Positions 30,801 through 42,100 of a DNA stretch of 64,000 nt are shown one piece after another. Below the pieces are notes generated by a model, which saw only the letters and a program-made list of their open reading frames with translations, had not been told where the DNA came from and did no database searches. Made by a program: the position numbers and the translations under genes. How positions within the stretch are numbered: position 1 is the first letter of the stretch; every line of letters begins with the position of its first letter. Origin of the DNA: Membranipora membranacea (taxonomy: Eukaryota; Bryozoa; Gymnolaemata; Cheilostomatida; Membraniporidae); the NCBI GenBank assembly GCA_914767715.1, contig OU612075.1, positions 15,126,001 to 15,190,000 of the forward strand, written 5' to 3'.

Positions 30801-33800
30801 AGTTCCATGGCAGAAGGAACTAAAGATATTGCTGTGAAGACCAAACTGAAGTCAATGAATGATACAATAGATAAGATAAAGTCAGCTGTAGCCGGTAATA
30901 TTGATCTGAGGGTGATGAGAGCTGATCTTAACGAGAGGTACCTACCAGGTCTCTCTAACTCGGTAAGTTGTCCTCTCTCAGTCATATGGCAGTTAATGAT
31001 CGAAACAACATACTCTTACGAGCTGAACTGAAACACCTATATGGCTGGTCACATTGGCACACTACATCATAGACAGCAATCGTCTGATAGGGCATACTTA
31101 AAAGAGTCCCGTACATCAGTTTCCAGGAAACATGATGGATGATGAGTTCAATATAAAATGTGATATGTCTGGGAAAACTTGATATATTTGTGAAATCCAG
31201 GCTGGAGTTGCATTGTGGGAAGGGATTCTAATATAGTGCTATTACTTGGCACAGATATCAAACCAAATTTCTCCCACTGGCTCATTGACTGTTTTTTATT
31301 CACTGATACACTTGCTGAACTACTTCAGAAACACCCACCTCTGTCAATATTCACAATCACTTAATTTTCAAGTTTTCAAGTGTTTGGCAAAGTTCATGAT
31401 AAACATCAAAGTTATCGAGTACCGTATTTGTACACATTTTGTAACAGCGTACAGAGGAAATAGAAATGGTAATTTTGTGCTTCAATGTTTCCATTTCAAT
31501 TATCAATCAGCCCTCATGATTTATCGTTGATTTTCTTCATGTAGGTAATGGCAGCATGCACATTTAGAGCTTAGCACATAGTTCCCAGCACCATTTTGAG
31601 TATTCCTCTGTCTTTAGACACATATACATTTTATCGTATTTCATTCCTTAGTTATTCCCTCTTCATGTTTCCCTTAACTAACCTTACCATCAATTTCAGG
31701 ACTTCTTTGTCACAAACAGAGGCAAGAAAGTGGTATGTAGATTAACAACAACTTACCCTGTAGTGACTGTTCAAGCTATTTGATGATTATTTATAATATT
31801 TACGCAATCTCGTATGTTATTATAACTAGCGCTAATTCTTTCTCTCCATTGCAGACTTTAAAGATCAAAAATCTTGAAACATTTGCCAGTAACAACTCTA
31901 ACAAGAACAGTGTCTGTCGAAAACGTAACAATATTGTGGGAGTTTGTGATTTTAATTAATTCCCTGTAAAAGGAAATAACAAGCCTTACTCTAGACCAAG
32001 CATATTTTTCCGACCTGACACGATTTTACAGATGACAAATACTCTTTGTAGACTATAAAGCCAATTTGTATCCGGAAGTTCTCTAAGCATTTCTCAAAGT
32101 CATCATTACCACCAGTTAAGGCTCTTCCTTCTATAAACGGTAGCCTTTCTGCAGCTAGTAAGAATGGCACCATTACACCCGCTACAGACAAGTCTCAGGC
32201 AGAGGAGGACGACGGTAAGTTGTCTACATCCAACTCACACTCCTTGTGATGAATTTATGCTTTTTGGAACGGGAGTTAGATTTCCACACAAATTAAGGGG
32301 ACGACTCTCATTCTGATTGAGTAGAACAAATGGAAAAGTGAACTGATCTACTGATATACTTCTGATACTAGTGAACTGATATACTGATCTGAACTAATGT
32401 AATTAACTAGACAAACTTTCCCTGGTTGTTTGACCACTTCTAGTTGTGGTTTCTAATAAATTTATCTTGTACAAATGCAAAGGCGGAGACAGCACTGAAC
32501 AGGAAAACAGGAATGAAACAACAGAACCAAAAGAATGTAAAATACTGTTTATAGTTTAATAGTTTGAAGTCAACAAATAGGTTTAGCTTTAGCATCCTAT
32601 GTTTGCTACAAGATAAAGGTGGTAGAGTTTAACAACCCATATGAGTTTTAGGTATATATAGTATACCTTTTTATTAACAAGGTTAACTTACTTTTCCTCT
32701 GATACTAGAATTAACCTGATTATTGCCCCTGCTGTTTAAACTGGTGCTCAGAGTATCCAGTATTAATCAACCCAACCCTTCCCAAATCAGTTCTATTCAG
32801 ACCTTAGTTCAGGTAGGATTATAGAAGTCCACGTAATAATGTATAAGTACCTGCGTTAGTACAGTGGTAGTCCTATTAACCGATAAAGCAGATCTTAGAG
32901 TTGAGAGAATGGCCTGACACAAATCCTTGGATTTTAAAACAATGTCCAGTCTGGCTGCTAGAAAATATGATGCAATTAATGATATTATAATGTATTTTAG
33001 TAGTGGTTCGTTTATCAAGGTTTTGCACAATTTTTTTAAATCTCTACAGTTCCACCGAACCCTACGCTGCTAAATGAACCATACGGAACTCTGAATACAC
33101 TGGCTATAATGAAGCACTTCCCCACATTGTCCTCTACGTATGTCAAAGATCAGTGGAATAACTTCAAAAGATATGATGCTGATGGTAACGGTGAACTAGA
33201 TATGTCTGAGGTGACTATCTCCCCTTTGCTACTTCATCTAGTCGTGCCGGCTAGCTAGTATTATTGCAGGTCTACTTTGATATTCTTATAAACTCAATGA
33301 CCAACAAATTTATTATTCAGAACCATTTCTACAGTTCTCCTGTTTATTTAGCCAACATACCATTGATACTTAATATTTAGTCATGGTCAAGATACTGGTT
33401 CTGATGTACGAGCAATACACAAGTTAGGCCTACTACTTTAAAATTGACCATCAAATGGAAAACAAGTCTTATTAAAAGATTGATATAACCGTCTAATTCT
33501 AGTTGGCTATCTTCACATTACAGATTATGACAGCAATCACTGGTCTGATGCCGAAGACAGTTAAACCTTCTCATATAGAGGTAGGTCAGCCAGCTATTAT
33601 CATATTATCATCTCTCGGTTTCAATTCGGAATTTTCCTCTGAAGTAAAAGGAGCTGGCATTCACTCCAGTATTGCCTCAGGTTTCATGGTTGGGTTCTTA
33701 TAGGAAGGAATGTGATATTTTCCTCACTCTATGTCTTTACTCTCTTCCTTGTGGAGACTGTAAACTTATCTTTGTCCGATGTATGTAGTATGAATGCAAA

Positions 33801-35323
33801 ACCATTTTCACATAGCTTTTGTTAAGAAAAAATTTAAGAAACAGGTGCCTACATTTCAATTGAATATGGAACCAAAAAAACAGCACCAAATTACAAAAAT
33901 TGTATGTCGGCTTTGTAACCCGTGGACCGGACAAGAGTTTAATTTCCTGTTTAAGAGAGTTCAAACTGAGAGGTTTCTGAGCTCAACATGACTCAGTAAC
34001 TTCTCGGGATCATCACTTTGTTTAGTTGAATTATTTCTGTAGGCTGCCATGAGAGAAGTGGATAGTGACGGATCTGGTACTATGGACTTCTATGAGTATC
34101 TACAGGTAGCCATGTTACTGGAGAGGAAGAAAGGTTCGTACGGACATTTTAAAAAGACATAAAAAAGAGCATAAGCATCACTTTTGAATCTCCTGCTTGC
34201 AGAAATTAACCTTTTGTTTTACAGTAAGCTTGTTCTTACCTTACATACGGGGTCTGTTTGTAACAAATGTTACTCAGAAATGTACTTAGAAAATTAACGG
34301 TTCCTCTTCTAACCGACTCTATTGCCGAGCAACCTTCTTCTGAGAAGAGTTGATTACAGTTGATCAAGTTTTAGACATTTTGCTCAATGTTGAGTATTTA
34401 CTCTTAACATTAAGAGTAAGGTAAATATTGGCACCATCATAACTTTTTAGAATCTTGATAAAGGCAGTTTCACAGAATCATTGTTTCATTACTAAGAATG
34501 AAATTGCTACGTCTTCAACCATATTTCATATATCACCATTTTCATGTTGCTTTGTTTTAGCAGCAGGTTTGTATTTTTTTCTATTGTTCATGTCCTGTAT
34601 TTTGCTGCTTACTAAGCTCCGTTGTAATAAGATGATATTATTGTGCTAATTGAGGCTGTATTAACAAAACGATGCTGCTACTGGCGTGTACATCGCTGAA
34701 TTTGGTGCTAAACTATTTGTTTTATGACTTCAAAACTTACCGTTGAGAGTATGGGTCCAAAACTGAGTGAGCTTTCAACACCCAACAGCATAAATTGTAT
34801 ATTACCTCCAAGTCATTTGTTGCTAAAACTTAGAGGTTGAGGCAAAGTGTGAAGTAAAGCTATAAGGGTGGAGAGATGGCCTGCTATATTAGATACCATA
34901 TCAGTAGTATGAGTTTGACCCAAATTGCCGGCATTCCGAAGTTGCTCTTATTCTTTTTCAAAATTCGATCAGATATGATCTATCATAGTGTGTTTGTGTG
35001 TAGGGAATTCGGGTGGTTGTGTCAGGTCACGGCCACCGTATCAAGAAGAAAACAGAGCTGAAGACCACAATGGAAAGCAAGAAATCTTGCCCAAAGACAT
35101 ACCCTTTAAGAGCGGTACTTCTGCGTACAATGGCAGAAATTGCGAGATTCTCACAATGATGTTTATAAATGATTTAATGCGTTTTGAGAAACGGCTGTGT
35201 GAAATTCATACTTGAGAAGAATTCACATATGTATTGATTCTTACAGGTAAATCAGAGTTGTTTCACACACCAGAGATCACTAAATACAACAAACAGATAT
35301 CTAAAACCTGCCTCATACAGTGA
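27809..35323 (+). CDS. Coiled-coil protein with two EF-hands and C-terminal CaaX-type motif, about 533 aa
   Basis: Exons 27809-27928, 28256-28372, 28857-29015 (or from 28887), 29222-29316, 29691-29911, 30330-30471, 30803-30962, 31700-31732, 31855-31924, 32116-32214, 33050-33210, 33524-33580, 34043-34133, 35247-35323; phases close to 533 residues. I do not recognise the family. Residues 1-130 are an acidic and helical head. Residues about 133-270 are charged heptad-like coiled coil (IIEEKDKEIK, HDEKIRELNKTIKKW). Residues 340-430 are a low-complexity linker. Then come two canonical EF-hand loops, DADGNGELDMSE (448-459) and DSDGSGTMDFYE (485-496), with all calcium-ligating positions filled. The last four residues, CLIQ, fit a CaaX prenylation signal with Gln at X, a farnesyltransferase preference. 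A Ca2+-responsive, membrane-anchored scaffold is an inference. The junction at 31924 uses a weaker donor (CGTAAC) and is the least sure. Confidence 0.75.
32483..32536 (+). CDS. Possible 54-nt cassette exon of the coiled-coil/EF-hand gene
   Basis: AG at 32481-32482 and GTAA at 32537 bracket an open 54-nt segment whose phase (1 in, 1 out) fits exactly between exons 32116-32214 and 33050-33210. It would add 18 hydrophilic residues (GDSTEQENRNETTEPKE and one junction residue) to an already acidic linker. The acceptor lacks a strong pyrimidine tract, so it may be chance or optional. Confidence 0.35.
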
Positions 35324-35919
35324 GAAGGCGAGAGACAGTCCATGTGTTATTGTTAACAAACTGGCGGAGAGAGGCAAGGTGGGAGGTATATCGCAAGCTG
35401 AATATACATCAATGGACAGCAGAGCAAGGCGGGAAGGGAGGATAACCCCTAAACAATGTACGGTTGGTGAAAAAAGGTGTGAGAACTAAGTCTGAGGGTT
35501 CAATATACAGGCAGCTGAGAGCTACCCAGTTTCTTACTTTCCTCAAGACCAAGTGCACAGACACCGTCACAGCCTACTGTTTTAACATACATGGAGATAT
35601 CAGCTCAAGATATAGTTAAAACCTAAATATTCTCTAAACATAAAGTTAACAATAATTTTCTATACACGACTGCCTGCATATCATATTAAACGTGAGCCCA
35701 AGCTGAGAGTCTTACTAACCTACACATTACGTTACACACATACTCTCTATCGCTAGTCATTACGCTGCTATGATGGCAGCTAATCTGTTGCTCAACAAAA
35801 CTTGCCAAAGAACATATAAGCTTATTGTGTTTCTCATTTTGTTGAATACGATATTGAGAAAGCTTAAATAATGCTGCATTAGTTTCAATTTCAGTTTTAA
35901 TGAGACACAGTAATTCATA

Positions 35920-35925
35920 AATAAA
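35920..35925 (+). terminator. Possible poly(A) signal of the coiled-coil/EF-hand gene
   Basis: AATAAA about 600 bases after the stop. It lies only about 210 bases from the end of the convergent minus-strand LRR gene, so the two 3'UTRs are likely to meet or overlap. Confidence 0.4.
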
Positions 35926-36132
35926 TACATATATAACACAGTAAATTGTGTTGTTTGATGATGCACAAAGTTTGTATAGGAGACGGTTATAAGCGTATAC
36001 CAGATAGGAAAAAGGACAGTTATGGGTTGTGACTATTACCACTACATGGTCATAATAGCCAACAAGATCAGTATGGTGTACAGATTAATTCATTCAGACA
36101 TAATTTGTGGTTGAAAATCCTGAAATTTCCTC

Positions 36133-39100
36133 TTATTCTTCTTCTTCCTCTTCAGCATCCACTAAGTCTATCAGGTTTGCTTTGTTAGCCATAAATAATT
36201 TAGCACAGTAAGGTGAGCAGGATTTAAACATGAATGGTACGTTCCTAACTCCAAACAAACTACCAGGTCGTATCAGAGTGAGTCCTTCTCCGACTAGTGG
36301 CCCATGGCAGCAGTCACATGTCTTTACTCTACAATAAAGAATATAAGAATACAGTATAAGCACTTGAGAATGTCAAACACAATGCTTTCCAACATGCTCA
36401 TGGAAGATGTTACTAAATACAGTGACTAATTCTCCCTTGGAATTCCCGAGTATTGCATCGTGGGATACCATACCAATAGCCTCTGAAGAGTTGCATGTGA
36501 GATTTAGAGCTAAAGTGAATGCGGTTAGTAGGAGCTATGATTGTGTGGCAGAGATTCAGTTAGTTTGTGATTCTAATTGTGATATGAACAGGTAATAGCT
36601 AAGATTGAATCAGCCCTGGTAGTGATGCAGCCTGTCTTGACAAGTTTTGTTCGGTGGGTGAGTGGCGGTTCCATGTTCCTCTCACCCACGGAACAAAGCT
36701 TGTCAAGTAGGCTAGTAGTGGTGCTGCGTTATCTGTGTGACAAATTCCCTGAAGTGACTGTGAGTTGTCTCACTCCTAGTTTATGATATTCTAAGCACAA
36801 TACTTACATGCTCTTCTCATCCTTGGTCAATCTGATAAATCGATGAATGAGCTAGTCAAAGTGTCTCAGTAAACATAACTAACAGTGGCTCAAACTGCTG
36901 CCTTAGGGGTTTGTCGGCATTTAATGGAAACTAATGTAGAATGCAAGATCTCAAGTTCACAACCAGCATTATCCATTTTTGGCGACAATGCTAGATACAC
37001 AGCAGGTCATTTGTCTATGACCAAAACTTTGACATTGATTGGGGCCCTGATCTTTAAAGAAATACCTATACCTACCAAATTAAATATATCTTATCATGAA
37101 ACCACTCACTTATCAAGTATATCTTTAGCCTGCTGTGGAAGGTTGGGTCCGTATCGCGTATCGAGCTCCAGTTGTTTGATTAGGAGTCCAGCTAAATCTT
37201 CTAGCTTCTGAGGAGTGTCATTGTGCTTCATGTAGTCAGGCCAAAATATGGGGTGCATGAAATTGTTCCTGACTCTGACGTAACGTAAGTGTGGTATTAC
37301 TAAACATGAGCAGGGAAGAGCTACTAACTGATTACCTTCTACAAAGAACACCTGTAAACTCCTACAACAGATAAGTAACAGTGTTAGTTTTTATCCAAAA
37401 TGCATACATGTACATGGCGTTGCTACTGTTATGGGCTGAAACCAATATTCAATAAATAGACAGTTGGACACCCTCAGGTTGAAGTAGAACCACTTATTCG
37501 GTGGGCTATTACATATATAACATAATAAAATAAACCGAATCAGAAAAGCTCACTTTTGTTATAGCTCTATTTTGATTGGTCAGATGAAAGACAGCGTATA
37601 ATTTTGGTCTCAAGTCGGAAAAAGATGGACAATCTTCTTGAGATCTATACTTACGTAAGCTTCTTCATATCTCGAGGTAGTGAGGTCAGTTTGTTGTAAG
37701 ACATGTCCAGGTACTGTAGACTATTCAGAGTGAGGAGTCCATCAGGTATTTCACTGATCAGACAGAACGGCACCTCAAACGTTCTCAGATATTTGAGGTG
37801 TTGTATCTCCTCAGGTATTTCTCTGATGGGATTGTTACGTAACTTCAAAACCTCAAGATGTGTGATAGATAAAACTTCTGGGGGAATGACCTGTAAGCGA
37901 AGTTAGAGGTAAAGCTATATAAAGAAAAACGAATAAAAAAATTCGTCCAGAATCACACTTTTCCGTATTTTTTCTCCTAGTTTTAGAATCTAATTTCTAA
38001 ATAGTTATTAATTCACTATTAGGATGGTAGTTTGCTAAAATGATCTAGGTTTTTAATATAAATAGTATGGTCTGGACTGCAGCGAAAATTGGATATATGC
38101 CGACATGCAGTTATTAAAGTGGTCAGCCCTTGATAGATGTTTGTTGAAACTTGTAAATATGCTTTTTATTTAACACCTGTTAGAGCATTGAATGCATAAC
38201 AAATAAAGGTCTCTTTTCTATACTAAATGTACGTGGTATCATATGAAAGAATAAAAGTTAGCTGTTCACTCACAGTAAAGTTATTGAAGGATAGATTGAG
38301 ATATCGTAGAGAGTTTGTGATTGGAGAGATATCAGGCATCATATCTATAAAGTGAGCTTTGAGGCTAAGTACAGCGCCCCCTGTGACCAGAGCGTCTAAC
38401 ACAGCTATGTCTATAGGGTCTAATCCACCTTCACCTGCATCTACAAAACATCAACCGTTAACCGTGTACCAAATACCTCTAATACATAAGTAAATCATGT
38501 TTGGCGCGAATGAAAATTAAAGTATAGTATTGTTTAATGTAAAGGTTTCAGATATCTCATATCTTTGTGGAAGTTTTATTTTCATCTTATAGCCAGATTG
38601 TGAAATGGCGATTTTCAGCCTATATACTATACTGGGTTGGGCTTGGGTTGGCTAAGTGTTATCTCTCGGCAACCGTTACAAAGGCATAGCCACGGACATA
38701 GCCACAGACAAAGCCATATACATCTATACAATGTAGGAGCTGAAAGGTGAATGAGAAGAACTTACTAAATGGAGATCTGTTACGTTTTGAATCCATGAAA
38801 TGTTTCTCTGATGTATGTCTCATAATCATAGCACCGTCCTGGTTCTCCCCTCTGTAAAACAAACAGACATACATAGAATACACATGAATCATACATGAAA
38901 TAAACTAGTCAAAGGTGAGGTGCGGAAGTAAGAAAGATAAAAATTAGTATGTATAGTGAAGAAAAGTACACCTCTTCCCAATCATCTTCTCTAATTGACA
39001 GGTGTATGAATGCTTTTTTACAACTCATATTCTAAACAAACCAACATTGGTATCCATATATAAGAAGTTGTGCCATTATTGTTGAAACCCCTCTCTGAAA

Positions 39101-42100
39101 GCGGGACTCAAAGCGGAGAGATAAGAAATTAAAAATCTTTCACAAAGCACAAATCTGCTCAAATGACCAAACTCACCTAACAACAAGCTGCATATTGTCT
39201 GATTCTGTCTCAGGGGTAGATGACTGCTCATAGAGAATAATCTCAGCTCTCGGCATCTCATCTATAGGTTTACTTGGTGTGTATTTAGGGAAGGGTCTGA
39301 TTAACGCCCGTATATTACGACCTGTAAAAAAAAGAGCATGGCATGAATTGTGTTTCTACAAAACAGGGCAGGACTGAGAAAAATAACTTTGCGCTCTTTT
39401 TCAAACCACCTACCATATATCTCATAATGAGCATCGAAGAATATATCGCAAGAAACAGGTGTCGCTAGGAACAATTTTAAAAGAAAATATTCTTACATTT
39501 GCACACTGCATATGCCAAAATTGGAAGCAATATGATAAAATTTCGCTCTAACCTACAGTGATGGCTTGTATTATTCTTACCTTCAGTGGTAGCTTGTATC
39601 AAACTTACCTTCAGTGGTAGCTTGTATCTGTTCAGTTAACATAGAGGCCATCTGTATTAGTATCTGTGTTTGTGGTACTCTTGATCCTGTTACAGCGTGG
39701 CTACACGGTCTGTATGGTAAATCTGTAAGTACACAAATAGTGAGACTATTGTATGCGTTTGACACAGATACATGGGGCACAAAAGAGAATATCAACGCAG
39801 ATTTCTCACTCAGACCATAGAAACTGGTTAAAATCTGAGTCAGAAAATGCCATCCATGTTAGAATGACACTTTGTCTCAGATTATATCAAGGATTACATG
39901 ATAAAACATTGTTTCTAAAGAGAAAAGCCAGATTATAAGATCCCAACTTTAATGTAAGTATGAATATGATACCTTGATGAGCGACTTGCTGGTTGAGATT
40001 ATTACGAGTTATCTTCCCATGTTTTTTATTATTCTGCTTTGTAAGCTTCTCATGAATCATCTGTGTCAGCCGTCTAAAGTTTGCTCTAAAAAAAAAACAC
40101 TCGAAAACAGTCTTAATAATATCGAGTTAAATTAGTTGAGATCTAACTGATTTTATCAGAGATCAACTTGAAAAAGTTAACAATATGAATATCGACGAAA
40201 ACTACTAGAAATTATGTGTAAAAAGCTTATGATTAATGTCCAACAACTGATGCAGATTAAGCATATGATCATGTTCAAGATCTCAAACCGATACAATTGA
40301 TTTTAATATGATTTTCACATATTATTCACAACTCACAATTAAACTTACTTGGAAAACATGAGACCTGACACAGTTTCGACTGCCACACCCATATCTTCAG
40401 CGACAGTCTCTGCGAATGTGGAGACTGTGAGAGCTGGGTCATTCTGTACATCACCGCCTAAGTTCATAGTTTTCAGATGAGCAGTCTCACTCGGTCCCTT
40501 CTCTAAAACATAGATAGGTGATGATTGGGATTTAGTTCCGTTTCATGTATCTCCGGAAGGCAAAAAATATAAATTGGTGATGAAATTAAATTTCTAGGGG
40601 AAGTATCCTCATCCAACATATCGTTACCACAACCCTAAAATGAGGATTTCATCGCATTCAACAAGATAAGACAACTTAGTAACATGTTCCACCCAAACCC
40701 CTTGACACAAAGGTCGCAGACAAACCCACTCACCTAATATAGACTCAAAGGGAATGACATTTCTTGGTTTTCTTGGCTCAGGAGGAGGCAATCCTTCGGG
40801 TCCTGCATGTATCGTAGTCCTGAGAAGCTGTTTAGCGGAAGCTGTAGGCATAGGACGAGATGGTATGTTGTGATATGCATTAGATATTTCTACCTGCATT
40901 TGTGCCTGCGATAATTCAGTAGACCGTATCAGTTGTGCGTGAGACTGTAACAACAACAGAAACTGTGTCATGTCTGTCACACCCGTCACAGGTTTAAGGT
41001 CATATGTATATAAACATAACTGTATAGTACCAGATGTTAAAACTGAGAGCTCATCTAGTTTTGGCAACTTCACATAGTATATCAGACATATTGACTTCAT
41101 ACCAACATAAATATGGACATATAGACATGATAATAGACCTAGACAGGACACCATATACAGCTTGAGTGAGGCACTTAAAGCATACAGGAGTAAGTACCCA
41201 TGCTTTATATGGAAATACTGCACACCCAATCAAAGTCACCACATGTTAATTTTGGATTTAATTTGATTAATAGTTTTACAGAACATTGTATAGAAATAGA
41301 ACTTTAGTGACACTGATGATTTGCAGTCCAAAGATTTTGTTTTTTGTTAAATACATTTTTTATTGACTGCTGTTTTGTTGTTGATTACTCGATCAATTTC
41401 ATCCGGATTTGGAATTCAAAAAAATTCCAATAAATTCAGCAGTTTCTAATCAAATTGTTACAATTGAAATCATATCTTATCATATCAATACAAGCTGCAA
41501 ATATCAAACTCCAAATCCAATAAAAATTAATTGACTAATAGAAAACAACCTGGAATATGGATTGCAAGTCTATGATAACAACATTGCTACTACACGATTC
41601 AATGCCGTCACACCACCAACAACTAAGTACCTCAGCACTGGGTAACTCAATCCTAATACTCCATCTAGAGTCCTGTCAACGTTTATTATTGAGTCTATTA
41701 TCTATATAATCATATATGATGTATATATATGTTGCTTGCTGACCATCACCAGATTATAATTTTTCTTATAGTGATGTGATGCGCTACTCTAATAGTACCG
41801 TTAACACAAGACACTGACTAAGGAAGCTTACACAACAGAAACCTGTGCAGTATCTTCTGGGTGCTTACAGATCTTAACATGGTAAGGTTGCTACCATAAA
41901 CATACATATAAATACTCTTTACATATAAATGCTCTGTATTTATTCATGTTCATGGTTGCAGCCTAGTCAGCATTGTCTAATACAAGCACATAGTGAGCGG
42001 GTAAGGCATCGAGCATAGCACTAATAATGTGACTTCCCATAAACATCTACATGTATATGTTGCTATGGTATGGTTTTAGGGTTACAAGACTAGCTATGTG

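Noticed and set aside
35686-36042. 118-codon minus-strand frame between the convergent genes
   Set aside because: Lies in the 3'UTR zone of both genes, is Ile/Leu/Tyr-rich with no domain, and competes with another overlapping frame.
40624-41229. 201-codon minus-strand frame as one complete gene
   Set aside because: Only the part 40944-40734 has strong splice borders and fits the LRR-gene phases. The rest is intron read through at both ends.
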